DNA of 64,000 nucleotides from Fertoeibacter niger. Its GTDB lineage: Bacteria; Pseudomonadota; Alphaproteobacteria; Rhodobacterales; Rhodobacteraceae. Position numbers and translations under genes: made by a program. The notes below the pieces were generated by a model. The model did not search any database, was not told the DNA's origin, and was given only the letters and a program-made list of their open reading frames with translations. Below, piece by piece: positions 34,473 to 43,003 of the stretch. The first letter of the stretch is position 1; every line of letters starts with the position of its first letter. Where the stretch lies: positions 1 to 64,000 of the forward strand of contig NZ_WHUT02000012.1 of the NCBI RefSeq assembly GCF_009380135.2, given 5' to 3'.

Positions 34473-35099
34473 ATGACGCCGGACAAGGTTCAGGCGCTGT
34501 TTACCCGCAGCGATGGCAGCTATCTGTGCGCGCGCTGGGGGCGGCCCATCGTGCCGGTGATCTTCGGGGTCGAGGATGCCACGCTGTCGGTGTTCAAGGG
34601 CGCGATCGAGGCGGTGGTGACGCTGGCCGGGCACCGCATGGCCGAGACCGACCCCGAACTGGGGGCCAATCTGATGGTGTTTTTCTGCCGCGACTGGGCG
34701 GAACTGGCGCAGGTGCCGCATCTGGACCGGCTGGTGCCCGATCTTTTCGGGCTGTGCGCGCGGCTGGAGGATGCCGATGCCAACCAATACCGGATTTTCC
34801 GGTTTGAGCCTTCGGGGGCGATCCGCGCTGCATTCGTGTTCCTGCGGATGGATGCCCATCTGGCCGCCGTGCCCGCCGAGGCGCTGGCGCTGAGCCAGGC
34901 AGTGCAGGTGATCCTGCTGTGGTCGGACCGCGCGTTCACCGATGTCTCGCCGCTGGCGCAGGCGGGGGAAACGCTGATCCTGCGGCCCGAGATTGCCGGG
35001 ATGATCCGCGCGGCCTATGACCCGGTGTTGCCGCCGGTGGCGCAGGACGCCAGCCATGCGCTGCGACTGGCCGCGCGGTTGGGGCCGGGGCCGCACTAG
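34473..35099 (+). CDS. Conserved protein of unknown function
   Basis: A 208-residue soluble protein (begins MTPDKVQALFTRSDGSYLCA) with no signal or membrane segment and no domain that I recognise. It looks real from codon bias and its lineage-typical composition. The start at 34473 has AAAGGG upstream; ATG 34458 is also possible. It sits between ruvB and the ybgC-tol genes, in the same direction. Confidence 0.65.
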   Translation: MTPDKVQALFTRSDGSYLCARWGRPIVPVIFGVEDATLSVFKGAIEAVVTLAGHRMAETDPELGANLMVFFCRDWAELAQVPHLDRLVPDLFGLCARLEDADANQYRIFRFEPSGAIRAAFVFLRMDAHLAAVPAEALALSQAVQVILLWSDRAFTDVSPLAQAGETLILRPEIAGMIRAAYDPVLPPVAQDASHALRLAARLGPGPH

Positions 35100-35216
35100 C
35101 CTTCGCACGTTTCTGGCCTTCGTGAAACCGACGTGAACAGGCGCTATCACCTGACGCGAACGACCGCGATCCGCCATCAGCTTGGGACGCGGGGCGATGT
35201 GTGCAGAGGGAAGATC

Positions 35217-35549
35217 ATGGCGGGCGACACTTCACTTGGCATGGCGTTGGCTGCAATGGCGCCAGCCGATCACAAGGCCCAGCCTGCGGGTGGCGCCGAT
35301 CCTGATCACTCCCATGCGGCGGAACACGGAAAGGCGTTGGGCGATGTGCTTGCAGCCCTGCGGGGCAGCGCGCCCAGCGGATCCCGGACAGAACCCCGGA
35401 TATCCGACTACCTGCTTGGGCCGATGCTGTTTTATGCCGCGCTGACGCCGGATGCCTCTGCCGCCAACATGTTGCCCGGTGTGCAGGGCTGGTGCGACCT
35501 GATCCGCGCAGATGCCGCAGGCCGGGCCGCCGAACCCGCCAACAACTGA
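35217..35549 (+). CDS. Small hypothetical protein
   Basis: A 110-residue protein with no recognisable family. It has a His-rich patch in the first half (DHKAQPAGGADPDHSHAAEHG) and a hydrophobic segment (SDYLLGPMLFYAALTP). AGAGGGAAG precedes ATG 35217. In-frame longer starts (35133) lack a ribosome site. Because the family is unknown I keep moderate confidence. Confidence 0.5.
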   Translation: MAGDTSLGMALAAMAPADHKAQPAGGADPDHSHAAEHGKALGDVLAALRGSAPSGSRTEPRISDYLLGPMLFYAALTPDASAANMLPGVQGWCDLIRADAAGRAAEPANN

Positions 35550-35628
35550 CCGCAGCGGGCGGCAACACGGCTCTTGCAGGGCGGAAAGGCTGGGCTTAGG
35601 CAGGCGTCACCTCAGTCGCGGTGCCACC

Positions 35629-36030
35629 ATGACCCACAGCCTGACCCTGCGCGTCTACTACGAAGACACCGATCTGGCGGGCATCGTCTATTACGCCAAC
35701 TATCTGAAGTTCATCGAGCGGGGCCGCAGCGAATGGTTGCGCCGGCTGGGGTTCGATCAGGCGCGGCTGAAGGCCGATGCGGGGTTGGTCTTTGCCGTGC
35801 GGCGGCTGGAGGCGGACTATCTGCGCCCCGCCCGGTTTGACGACCTGCTGGCGGTGGACACCCGGCTTTTGACCCTGACCGGCGCGCGGATCGTTCTGGA
35901 GCAATATGTGCGGCGCGGTGATGAGCGGCTTTTTGCCGCGCATGTCACGCTGGCCTGCCTGAATGACGCGGGTGCGCCCGCCCGGATGCCCCCCGCCCTG
36001 CGCGCTCTGCTGGCACCGCCCGCCGCCTGA
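35629..36030 (+). CDS. ybgC: Tol-Pal-associated acyl-CoA thioesterase YbgC
   Basis: A 133-residue hot-dog thioesterase. The active-site Asp is in RVYYEDTDLAGIVYYANYLKF (read in parts), followed by ERGRSEWLRRLGF. YbgC acts on acyl-CoA or acyl-ACP and is regularly the first gene of the tol-pal cluster, as here. ATG 35629 gives the standard N-terminus. Confidence 0.92.
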   Translation: MTHSLTLRVYYEDTDLAGIVYYANYLKFIERGRSEWLRRLGFDQARLKADAGLVFAVRRLEADYLRPARFDDLLAVDTRLLTLTGARIVLEQYVRRGDERLFAAHVTLACLNDAGAPARMPPALRALLAPPAA

Positions 36031-36125
36031 GGCCAGCCCTGCTTGGCCCCGGGCGCGGTAATCCGCCCATTGCGGCAGCAGCAGGGCCGATATGCGGCCA
36101 TGGATGGCCATGTTGCAGAGTTGTG

Positions 36126-36155
36126 TTGGCATTCCCCCTAAAAACCGGATAGAAT
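36126..36155 (+). promoter_or_regulatory. Predicted sigma-70-type promoter for tolQ
   Basis: TTGGCA at 36126-36131 and TAGAAT at 36150-36155 are separated by 18 bases, about 45 bases before the tolQ ATG, in the 170-base gap after ybgC. The match is fair to both boxes; it is a prediction only. Confidence 0.4.
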
Positions 36156-36200
36156 CACCTGTAAGAACGGCCCCAGAACGGCCCAAACAAGAGCAGGCAT

Positions 36201-36896
36201 ATGGAAACGGAAACCCTTGCGATGGCGCAGGAGATTGATTTCTCCCTGCTTTCGCTTTTTGCGCGCGCCACCTTGACTGTGCAGGTCGTGATGATCCTGC
36301 TGATGGTCATGTCTTTCTGGTCATGGGCGATCATCATTCAGAAGCACATCGCCTTCCGGCTGGCCCGGCGCGAGGCGGCGGTGTTTGATCGTGCCTTCTG
36401 GTCGGGCGACCCGCTGGACGAACTGTTTGAAAAGATCGGGCCAGAGCCCTCGGGCGCGTCGCAGAAGATTTTTGCAGCGGGCATGCTGGAATGGCGGCGC
36501 AGCCACCGGCAGGATGGCGGGCTGATTGCGGGCGCGCAGGCGCGGATCGACCGCAGCATGGATGTGGCGATCAACAAGGAATCCGAGCGGCTGAACAACG
36601 GTCTGTCGTTTCTGGCGACCACCGGTTCCACCGCGCCCTTCATCGGGCTGTTCGGCACGGTCTGGGGCATCAAGCATGCGTTCGAACAGATCGCCATCAG
36701 CCAGAACACCAACCTTGCCGTCGTGGCCCCCGGCATTGCCGAGGCGTTGCTGGCCACGGGCATCGGCCTTGTGGCCGCTATCCCGGCGGTGGTGTTCTAC
36801 AACAAGCTGAACTCTGACTCCGAGCGGATCATCGGCGGGTATGAGGCTTTTGCCGACGAATTCGCCACCATCCTCTCGCGCCAGCTGGACGCCTGA
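36201..36896 (+). CDS. tolQ: Tol-Pal inner-membrane motor protein TolQ
   Basis: A 231-residue MotA/TolQ/ExbB-family proton channel with three transmembrane helices: one near the N-terminus (TVQVVMILLMVMSFWSWAIII, read in parts) and two in the C-terminal half around GSTAPFIGLFGTVWGI and VAPGIAEALLATGIGLVAAIPAVV. It uses the proton gradient with TolR to drive TolA and keep the envelope together at division. It is followed 1 base later by tolR. Confidence 0.95.
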   Translation: METETLAMAQEIDFSLLSLFARATLTVQVVMILLMVMSFWSWAIIIQKHIAFRLARREAAVFDRAFWSGDPLDELFEKIGPEPSGASQKIFAAGMLEWRRSHRQDGGLIAGAQARIDRSMDVAINKESERLNNGLSFLATTGSTAPFIGLFGTVWGIKHAFEQIAISQNTNLAVVAPGIAEALLATGIGLVAAIPAVVFYNKLNSDSERIIGGYEAFADEFATILSRQLDA

Positions 36897-36897
36897 G

Positions 36898-37371
36898 ATG
36901 GGGGCCGGGGTCGTCAAGAAATCGGGCGGGGGCGGGCGGCGCGGGCGGCGGCGCGGCCATTCCGCCGCGATGTCGGAAATCAACGTCACGCCTTTTGTGG
37001 ATGTGATGCTGGTGCTGCTGATCATCTTCATGGTGGCGGCCCCGCTGTTGACCGTGGGCGTGCCGATCCAGTTGCCGGAGACGGCGGCCTCGGCGCTGCC
37101 GACCGAGCAGGAAGAACCGCTGACCATCACAATGGTGGCCGATGGCCGCCTGCTGATCCAGAACACCGAGGTGGTGGAAGGCGAGCTTATTCCCAAACTG
37201 CGCGCCATCGCGGCGGAACGCACGTCGGACAAGGTGTTTCTGCGGGCTGACGGGGCCATCCCCTATGAGCGTGTGGCGCAGCTGATGGGTGCGCTGAACG
37301 CGGGCGGCTTCAACAGCATCGGTCTGGTGACGGATACCGACGGGCCGAGCTTCGGCGGCGACGGCGGCTGA
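36898..37371 (+). CDS. tolR: Tol-Pal motor subunit TolR
   Basis: A 157-residue ExbD/TolR protein with one helix carrying the conserved proton-handling Asp (INVTPFVDVMLVLLIIFMV) and a periplasmic domain. A basic, glycine-rich segment (SGGGGRRGRRRGH) leads into it. Translation starts one base after the tolQ stop. Confidence 0.94.
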   Translation: MGAGVVKKSGGGGRRGRRRGHSAAMSEINVTPFVDVMLVLLIIFMVAAPLLTVGVPIQLPETAASALPTEQEEPLTITMVADGRLLIQNTEVVEGELIPKLRAIAAERTSDKVFLRADGAIPYERVAQLMGALNAGGFNSIGLVTDTDGPSFGGDGG

Positions 37372-37377
37372 GGCGGC

Positions 37378-38745
37378 ATGAACACGGGCACTCTCCTCTC
37401 CGGCATCGGGCATCTTAGCCTGATCCTCTGGGCGCTGTTTGGCGGGCTGTTCCTGCGGCCCAACGATGCGCCCGAGGTGGCGGTGTCCGAGGTTTCGCTG
37501 GTCACGTCTGCAGAGTTTGATGCTTTGTCGGGCGCGGCCCCCGCCGTGCCGACGCCATCACCGACGCCTGCCGAAGAGCCCGCCGAAGCGGCGGTAGAGG
37601 CCCCCGCCCCGGTGGAGCCAGAGATCGAGGCCCCGGCCCCGGTGGAACCCGCGCCAGAGCCTGAACCCGCGCCAGAACCCGAACCTGCCCCCGCGCCCGA
37701 ACCTGCCCCCGAACCTGCGCCGGAGCCCGAACCCGCGCCCGTGGTCGAGGAGCCCGCCCCCGCGCCCGAACCAGCCCCCGCGCCCGAAGTGGCCCCGCAG
37801 CCCGAGCCCGAGGTTGTGGCCGTGCCAGAGCCGCCCGCGCCCCCCGCTGCGGTGGACCAGCCGGTGCTGGCCCCCAGCGCCAGCGTGCGCCCGCAGCCGC
37901 GCCCCGCGCCGCGCGTGGCCCCCGTGCCCGCCGAGGCTCCCGAACCCGATGCGCAGGTGGCCGAACAGCCCACGCCTGCGGTGACACCCGATGCGACGCC
38001 CGACACGCCCCCCGAAGTTGTCGAGGAAGAGCGCCCCGAAGCCGCCCCGGAAGAGGCCACGACCGAAGTGGTGACAGAGGCGACCGAAACGGAAGAGGTG
38101 GCCTCACTGGCCCCCACATCCTCGACCCGCCCGCGCGCCCGGCCCGCCCGGGCCGCAGCCGCCCCTGAACCGGATGAAGAACCCGCCGAAGACACGCCGC
38201 CCGCCGATGATACGGCAGAGGCCGATCGCGCTGCCGCCGAGGCCGAGGCGCGCGCAGAGGCTGAGCGTGCAGAGGCCGAGGCTGAAGCCCGTGCAGAAGC
38301 CGAGGCTGCGGCCCGCGCTGAAGCCGAGGCGGATGCACAGGCGCAGGCCGTGGCCGAAGCGGCAGCCGCCGCTGCTGCTGCCGCCGCGGCCGAGGCCGCC
38401 AGCACCCCCGCGCCAACCGGCCCGCCGATGACATCGGGCGAAAAGGATGCGCTGCGCGTGGCCGTGCAGGCCTGCTGGAACGTGGGTTCTTTGTCGTCCG
38501 AGGCGCTGCGCACCACCGTTACCGTGGCCGTGACCGTGGCGCAGAACGGCATACCCGATGCCAGTTCGGTGCGCATGATCGAATTCGAGGGCGGGACCGA
38601 GGCCGCAGCCCGACAGGCTTACGAGGCCGCCCGGCGCGCAATCATCCGCTGCGGGGCCTCGGGCTTTCAGCTGCCGCCCGACAAATATGACCAGTGGCGC
38701 AACATCGAAATGGTGTTCAACCCCGAAAGGATGCGTGTGAAGTGA
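37378..38745 (+). CDS. tolA: TolA, envelope-spanning Tol-Pal protein
   Basis: A 455-residue protein with one N-terminal membrane helix (IGHLSLILWALFGGLF), a long low-complexity middle (first Glu-Pro-Ala-rich about residues 60-240, then an Ala-Glu-Arg helical tract about 280-340) that spans the periplasm, and a C-terminal domain (VAVQACWNVGSLS...AIIRCGASGF) that binds TolB/Pal or phage proteins in relatives. The EPAPEP-type repeats are at DNA level repetitive too (about 37.6-37.8 kb). Confidence 0.92.
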   Translation: MNTGTLLSGIGHLSLILWALFGGLFLRPNDAPEVAVSEVSLVTSAEFDALSGAAPAVPTPSPTPAEEPAEAAVEAPAPVEPEIEAPAPVEPAPEPEPAPEPEPAPAPEPAPEPAPEPEPAPVVEEPAPAPEPAPAPEVAPQPEPEVVAVPEPPAPPAAVDQPVLAPSASVRPQPRPAPRVAPVPAEAPEPDAQVAEQPTPAVTPDATPDTPPEVVEEERPEAAPEEATTEVVTEATETEEVASLAPTSSTRPRARPARAAAAPEPDEEPAEDTPPADDTAEADRAAAEAEARAEAERAEAEAEARAEAEAAARAEAEADAQAQAVAEAAAAAAAAAAAEAASTPAPTGPPMTSGEKDALRVAVQACWNVGSLSSEALRTTVTVAVTVAQNGIPDASSVRMIEFEGGTEAAARQAYEAARRAIIRCGASGFQLPPDKYDQWRNIEMVFNPERMRVK

Positions 38746-38881
38746 CCCGCCGCATCGCCCTCCACAGCCTTTTTCCGGCCCCCGAAACCCGGGGCCGGTC
38801 TCGCGCGTTACATAGACGGCCTATACCCGCCATGACCCCCGCCACGCCCAAGTGGCCCTCACCAGAGAGCATGAGGATCCG

Positions 38882-40219
38882 ATGACCCTGTTCCGAACCC
38901 TCACCCCCGCGTTTCTGCTGGCCTGCGCCCTGCTGACGGGGCAGGCCGGTCTGGCACAGGCCCAGAACGGCCCGCTGCGCATCGAGATCACCGAAGGCGT
39001 GATCGAGCCCTTGCCCTTCGCCGTGCCCGATTTCATCGCCGAAAACGGGGCTGCGGGCGAATATGCCGCCAATATTGCCAGGGTGATCGCATCAGATCTG
39101 GCGGGCACCGGGCTGTTCCGCGAAATTCCGGCCTCGGCCCATATCTCCCGCGTCACCAGCTTTGACGCGCCCGTCGCCTATGCCGACTGGAAGGCGATCA
39201 ACGCGCAGGCGCTGATCACCGGCGCGGTTTCAGCCTCGGGCGACCGGATCGTGGTGAAGTTCCGGCTGTTCGATGTCTATTCCGGTCAGCCGCTGGGCGA
39301 GGGGCTGCAATTTGCGGGCACCACGCAAAGCTGGCGGCGCATGGCGCACAAGGTGGCCGATGCCGCCTATTCGCGCATCACTGGCGAAGGCGGCTACTTT
39401 GATAGCCGCGTGGTGTTCGTGGCGGAATCCGGGCCGAAGAACCAGCGCGCCAAACGGCTGGCGGTGATGGATTACGATGGCGCCAATGTGCAGTATCTGA
39501 CCGATTCCGCGTCACTGGTGCTGGCCCCGCGCTTTTCGCCCACCGGCGACCGCATCCTGTTCACCTCCTACCAGTCTGGGTTTCCGCGCATCTATGTGAT
39601 GGATGTGGCATCCGTGCAGGCGCGGGGGCTGGATGAACAGCCGGGCACCATGACCTTTGCCCCGCGTTTTGCCCCCGACGGGCGCACGGTGGTGTTCAGC
39701 CTGGAGCAGGGCGGCAACACCGACATCTACACGCTGGACAGCCAGACCGGAAACCGCCAGCAGCTGACCAATTCCCCCGCCATTGAAACCGCGCCCAGCT
39801 TCTCGCCCGATGGCAGCCAGATCGTGTTTGAATCCGACCGTTCCGGCACCCAGCAGATCTATGTCATGCCTGCGGGCGGGGGCGAGCCGCGCCGGATTTC
39901 CGGCGGGGCGGGGCGCTATGGCACCCCGGTCTGGTCGCCGCGCGGCGACCTGATCGCCTTCACCAAACAGAACGAGGGCCGCTTTCACATTGGCGTGATG
40001 CGCACCGACGGGTCGGAAGAGCGGCTGCTGACCGCCTCGTTCCTGGATGAAGGCCCGACATGGGCACCGAACGGCCGAGTGATCATGTTTACGCGCGAAT
40101 CCGCAGGCGCAGGCGGGCAACCGGCACTTTATTCGGTGGATATCTCTGGCCGCAACCTGCGGCAGGTCAGCACCAATGGCCCGGCATCCGACCCCGCATG
40201 GTCGCCCCTGCTGCCGTAA
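38882..40219 (+). CDS. tolB: Periplasmic Tol-Pal beta-propeller TolB
   Basis: The 445-residue protein has a signal peptide ending QAGLAQAQ, an N-terminal domain, and a six-bladed propeller with repeats such as [38 protein letters not shown] and [19 protein letters not shown]. It binds Pal and peptidoglycan and moves with TolA. ATG 38882 has AGGA upstream; an in-frame earlier ATG (38852) would extend the signal wrongly. Confidence 0.95.
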   Translation: MTLFRTLTPAFLLACALLTGQAGLAQAQNGPLRIEITEGVIEPLPFAVPDFIAENGAAGEYAANIARVIASDLAGTGLFREIPASAHISRVTSFDAPVAYADWKAINAQALITGAVSASGDRIVVKFRLFDVYSGQPLGEGLQFAGTTQSWRRMAHKVADAAYSRITGEGGYFDSRVVFVAESGPKNQRAKRLAVMDYDGANVQYLTDSASLVLAPRFSPTGDRILFTSYQSGFPRIYVMDVASVQARGLDEQPGTMTFAPRFAPDGRTVVFSLEQGGNTDIYTLDSQTGNRQQLTNSPAIETAPSFSPDGSQIVFESDRSGTQQIYVMPAGGGEPRRISGGAGRYGTPVWSPRGDLIAFTKQNEGRFHIGVMRTDGSEERLLTASFLDEGPTWAPNGRVIMFTRESAGAGGQPALYSVDISGRNLRQVSTNGPASDPAWSPLLP

Positions 40220-40230
40220 CGCCTTCCGCG

Positions 40231-40249
40231 CGCCCTGATTTTCAGGGCG
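40231..40249. other. 8-bp hairpin between tolB and pal
   Basis: CGCCCTGA (40231-40238) pairs with TCAGGGCG (40242-40249) over a TTT loop. There is no T-run, so it is more likely an mRNA processing or stability element that sets tolB and pal levels than a full terminator. Effect not shown. Confidence 0.45.
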
Positions 40250-40306
40250 GCGCAAACCTGTTATCCTGCGGGCCAACGCGGACCGCGCTTGAAAAGGACG
40301 CCATTC

Positions 40307-40843
40307 ATGACCCTTCTTCCCAAAGCCCTGCTTCTTGTCGCGGCCCTTGGCCTTGCAGCCTGCAACAACCCTGACCGTTTCGGCGCGGGCGGTGCCGGGG
40401 GGGCCGGTGGCGCAGGTGGCGGTCTGGGCGCAGGCGGGATCGACAGCACCGGCCTTGGCGGCGCGGGCGACCCCACCTCGGTGGCCTATTTCCAGCAGAC
40501 GCTGGGCGACCGGGTGTTCTTTGCGGTGGACCAGTCAAGCCTTTCCGACACTGCGCGCACCACGTTGCTGGGGCAGGCGCAATGGCTGCAAACCAACAAC
40601 GATTATGCCATCATCATCGAGGGCCACGCGGATGAGCAGGGCACCCGGGAATACAACCTTGCCCTGGGCGCGCGCCGCGCATCTGCGGTGCAGGATTTCC
40701 TGATCTCGCAAGGTGTTGCGGCGGGCCGGATGCGCACCGTCAGCTATGGCAAGGAACGCCCGATCGAAGTCTGTTCCACCGAAGACTGCTATTCGCGCAA
40801 CCGCCGCGCCGTGACGGTGCTGTCGATGGGCGCGGGGGCCTGA
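40307..40843 (+). CDS. pal: Peptidoglycan-associated lipoprotein Pal
   Basis: A 178-residue outer-membrane lipoprotein. The lipobox is LGLAAC, so it is acylated on Cys near residue 19. A Gly-Ala-rich linker (about 30 residues) is followed by the OmpA-like peptidoglycan-binding domain (IIEGHADEQGTREYNLALGARRA, read in parts). AAAAGGA lies 7 bases before ATG 40307, which I prefer to the upstream in-frame TTG at 40289. Confidence 0.95.
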   Translation: MTLLPKALLLVAALGLAACNNPDRFGAGGAGGAGGAGGGLGAGGIDSTGLGGAGDPTSVAYFQQTLGDRVFFAVDQSSLSDTARTTLLGQAQWLQTNNDYAIIIEGHADEQGTREYNLALGARRASAVQDFLISQGVAAGRMRTVSYGKERPIEVCSTEDCYSRNRRAVTVLSMGAGA

Positions 40844-40847
40844 CCGG

Positions 40848-41663
40848 ATGACCCTGCTGCGCACGATCTTGCTGCTGCTTGTGCTGCTGCCCGGCGCTGC
40901 GCTGGCGCAGGACCGGGCGCAGACCCTGGCCGACATCCGTGCCGAGCTGACGGCGCTGAACGCCGAGTTCAACGCGTTGAAACAAGAGCTTGTGACCACC
41001 GGCGCGGCCACCAGTGGCGCAGCCGGCGGTTCGGCCCTGCAACGCATGGACACGATGGAGGCGGCGCTGACCCAGCTTACCGCCAAGACCGAGGCGCTGG
41101 AGTTGCGGCTGAACCGCGTGGTCAGCGACGGCACCAACCGGATCGGCGATCTGGAGTTTCGCGTGGTGGAACTGGAGGGCGGCGATCTGGCCGCGGTGGG
41201 CCAGACGCCGCCGCTGGGCGGCACCGATGGGGTCATACCCTCGCCCATCACCCCGCCCGCAACGGGTGGCGCGGAGCTTGCCGTTGGTGAACAAGCCGAT
41301 TTTGACCGGGCCAGGGAGGTGCTCGGTCAAGGTGACTTTCGCACCGCCGCAGACCTCTTTGCGGCCTTTGCTACGACCTACACGGGCGGCCCCCTGACCT
41401 ATGAGGCGCATTTCCTGCGCGGCGATGCGCTGTCGGCGCTGAATGAAACCGCCGCTGCCGCCCGCGCCTATCTGGAAAGCTTTTCGGGTGCCCCCAGTGG
41501 TCCCCGAGCGCCAGAGGCGTTGCTGAAACTGGGGCAGGCTTTGGGCAGGCTTGGCCAGACGCCCGAGGCCTGCGTGACGCTGGCCGAGGTGGGCGTGCGT
41601 TTCCCCGGCGACATCAGCGCGACCAACGCGCAGATCGCCATGCAGGGGCTGGCGTGCCAGTAA
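40848..41663 (+). CDS. cpoB: Tol-Pal system protein CpoB (YbgF)
   Basis: A 271-residue periplasmic protein with a signal peptide (LLLLVLLPGAALAQ), an N-terminal coiled coil (IRAELTALNAEFNALKQELV, then LTQLTAKTEALELRLNRVV), and C-terminal TPR repeats (AREVLGQGDFRTAADLF, LKLGQALGRLGQTPEACVTL). CpoB links cell-wall synthesis to Tol-Pal constriction. It overlaps tilS by 10 bases. Confidence 0.92.
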   Translation: MTLLRTILLLLVLLPGAALAQDRAQTLADIRAELTALNAEFNALKQELVTTGAATSGAAGGSALQRMDTMEAALTQLTAKTEALELRLNRVVSDGTNRIGDLEFRVVELEGGDLAAVGQTPPLGGTDGVIPSPITPPATGGAELAVGEQADFDRAREVLGQGDFRTAADLFAAFATTYTGGPLTYEAHFLRGDALSALNETAAAARAYLESFSGAPSGPRAPEALLKLGQALGRLGQTPEACVTLAEVGVRFPGDISATNAQIAMQGLACQ

Positions 41664-42928
41664 AGGGCGACTGGCCGCTGGATCAGGGCCGCGATGTGGA
41701 TCTTTTGCTGGCGGCGCGTGATGCGTTCCCGACGCAAGGGCATGAAACGGTTGCAGTTGCAGTATCGGGCGGTGGAGATTCCATCGCCCTTTTGCATCTG
41801 ATGCACCGCGCCGCACCCCATGCCGGGTGCAGCGTTTGCGCCATGACCGTCGATCATGGGTTGCGGGCAGAATCGGCGGCCGAGGCGGACGGGGTGGCGC
41901 GGTTCTGCGCCACGCTTGGCATCGCGCATCGCACCCTGCGCTGGGATCATGGGGCCATTGCGGGCAACCTGATGGATGAGGCCCGCAAGGCCCGCAAGCG
42001 GTTGATGGCCGACTGGGCCGCGGCGCATGGGATTTCGCGCATCGCCCTGGGCCACACGGCGGATGACGCGGCAGAGACTTTCCTGATGGGGCTGGCGCGC
42101 GCGTCGGGATTGGACGGTCTGGCGGGCATGCGACACCTTTGGCGCGAGGATGGCGTGCAATGGGTGCGTCCGCTGTTGGGCCACAGCCGGGCAGAATTGC
42201 GCAATTACCTGCGCCGCCATGGCATTTCCTGGGTCGATGACCCCACCAATGAGGATGACACCTACACCCGCATCAAGGCGCGCAGGGCACTGGTTGCATT
42301 GGCACCGCTGGGGATCACGGTCAAAAGCCTGACACAGACGATGGAAAACCTGTCTCTGGCGCGGCATGCGCTGCGCGACACGCTGCATGCGGCGGTCAGG
42401 GCGCATGTGACGGTAAGTGCTGCGGGGGCCGTGGAGATTGGCCGCGCGGCGTTTGACGCCTTGCCGATCGACCTGCAAAGGCGGTTCTTGCAGGCGGCGA
42501 TCGGGTGGCTGTCGGGTGATGTATACCCGCCACGCAGCGCCAAGCAGGCCACGTTGGTGCTTGCCCTGCGGCAGGGTCGCGATGCCACGCTGAACGGTTG
42601 CCGCTTTCGCAGCACATCCGATGCGATCCAGATCCTGCGGGAACCAAAAGCCGTGGCAAGCCTGACCGGCGATACCGTCGCATTGTGGGACAACCGCTGG
42701 CGCCTTGACGGCCCGCATGCGCCGGGTCTGGTGGTGCGGGCGCTGGGCACCGACGGCCTTGGCCAGTGCAAGGACTGGCGCCATACCGGCCTCAGCCGCG
42801 ATGTGCTGCTGGTCACGCCCGGTGTCTGGCAGGGCGAGACGCTGCTGGCCGCCCCGCTGGCCGGGCTTGAAAACGGCTGGAAGGCGCGCATTGTCGCGCC
42901 CTTCGCCAGTTTCGTGCTATCGCATTGA
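41654..42928 (+). CDS. tilS: tRNA(Ile)-lysidine synthase
   Basis: A 424-residue N-type ATP-pyrophosphatase that converts C34 of tRNA-Ile(CAU) to lysidine. The PP-loop is VAVSGGGDSIALLHLM and the following segments TVDHGLRAES and ALGHTADDAAETFLMGLARASG are characteristic. GTG start at 41654 overlaps the cpoB stop. It is essential in most bacteria. tilS-ftsH next to pal is the usual alphaproteobacterial order. Confidence 0.93.
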   Translation: MPVKGDWPLDQGRDVDLLLAARDAFPTQGHETVAVAVSGGGDSIALLHLMHRAAPHAGCSVCAMTVDHGLRAESAAEADGVARFCATLGIAHRTLRWDHGAIAGNLMDEARKARKRLMADWAAAHGISRIALGHTADDAAETFLMGLARASGLDGLAGMRHLWREDGVQWVRPLLGHSRAELRNYLRRHGISWVDDPTNEDDTYTRIKARRALVALAPLGITVKSLTQTMENLSLARHALRDTLHAAVRAHVTVSAAGAVEIGRAAFDALPIDLQRRFLQAAIGWLSGDVYPPRSAKQATLVLALRQGRDATLNGCRFRSTSDAIQILREPKAVASLTGDTVALWDNRWRLDGPHAPGLVVRALGTDGLGQCKDWRHTGLSRDVLLVTPGVWQGETLLAAPLAGLENGWKARIVAPFASFVLSH

Positions 42929-43003
42929 ACCCGCCGCGCTAATCTCTATGTTGTAGCCAAGGCTGCGGCAGGTCCGCGGCACGGCACCGTAAGGGAGAGA
43001 TTC

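Noticed and set aside
37263-38576. Ser/Ala/Gly-rich frame antisense to tolA
   Set aside because: It is the complement of the repetitive Glu-Pro-Ala codons; no independent evidence of coding.
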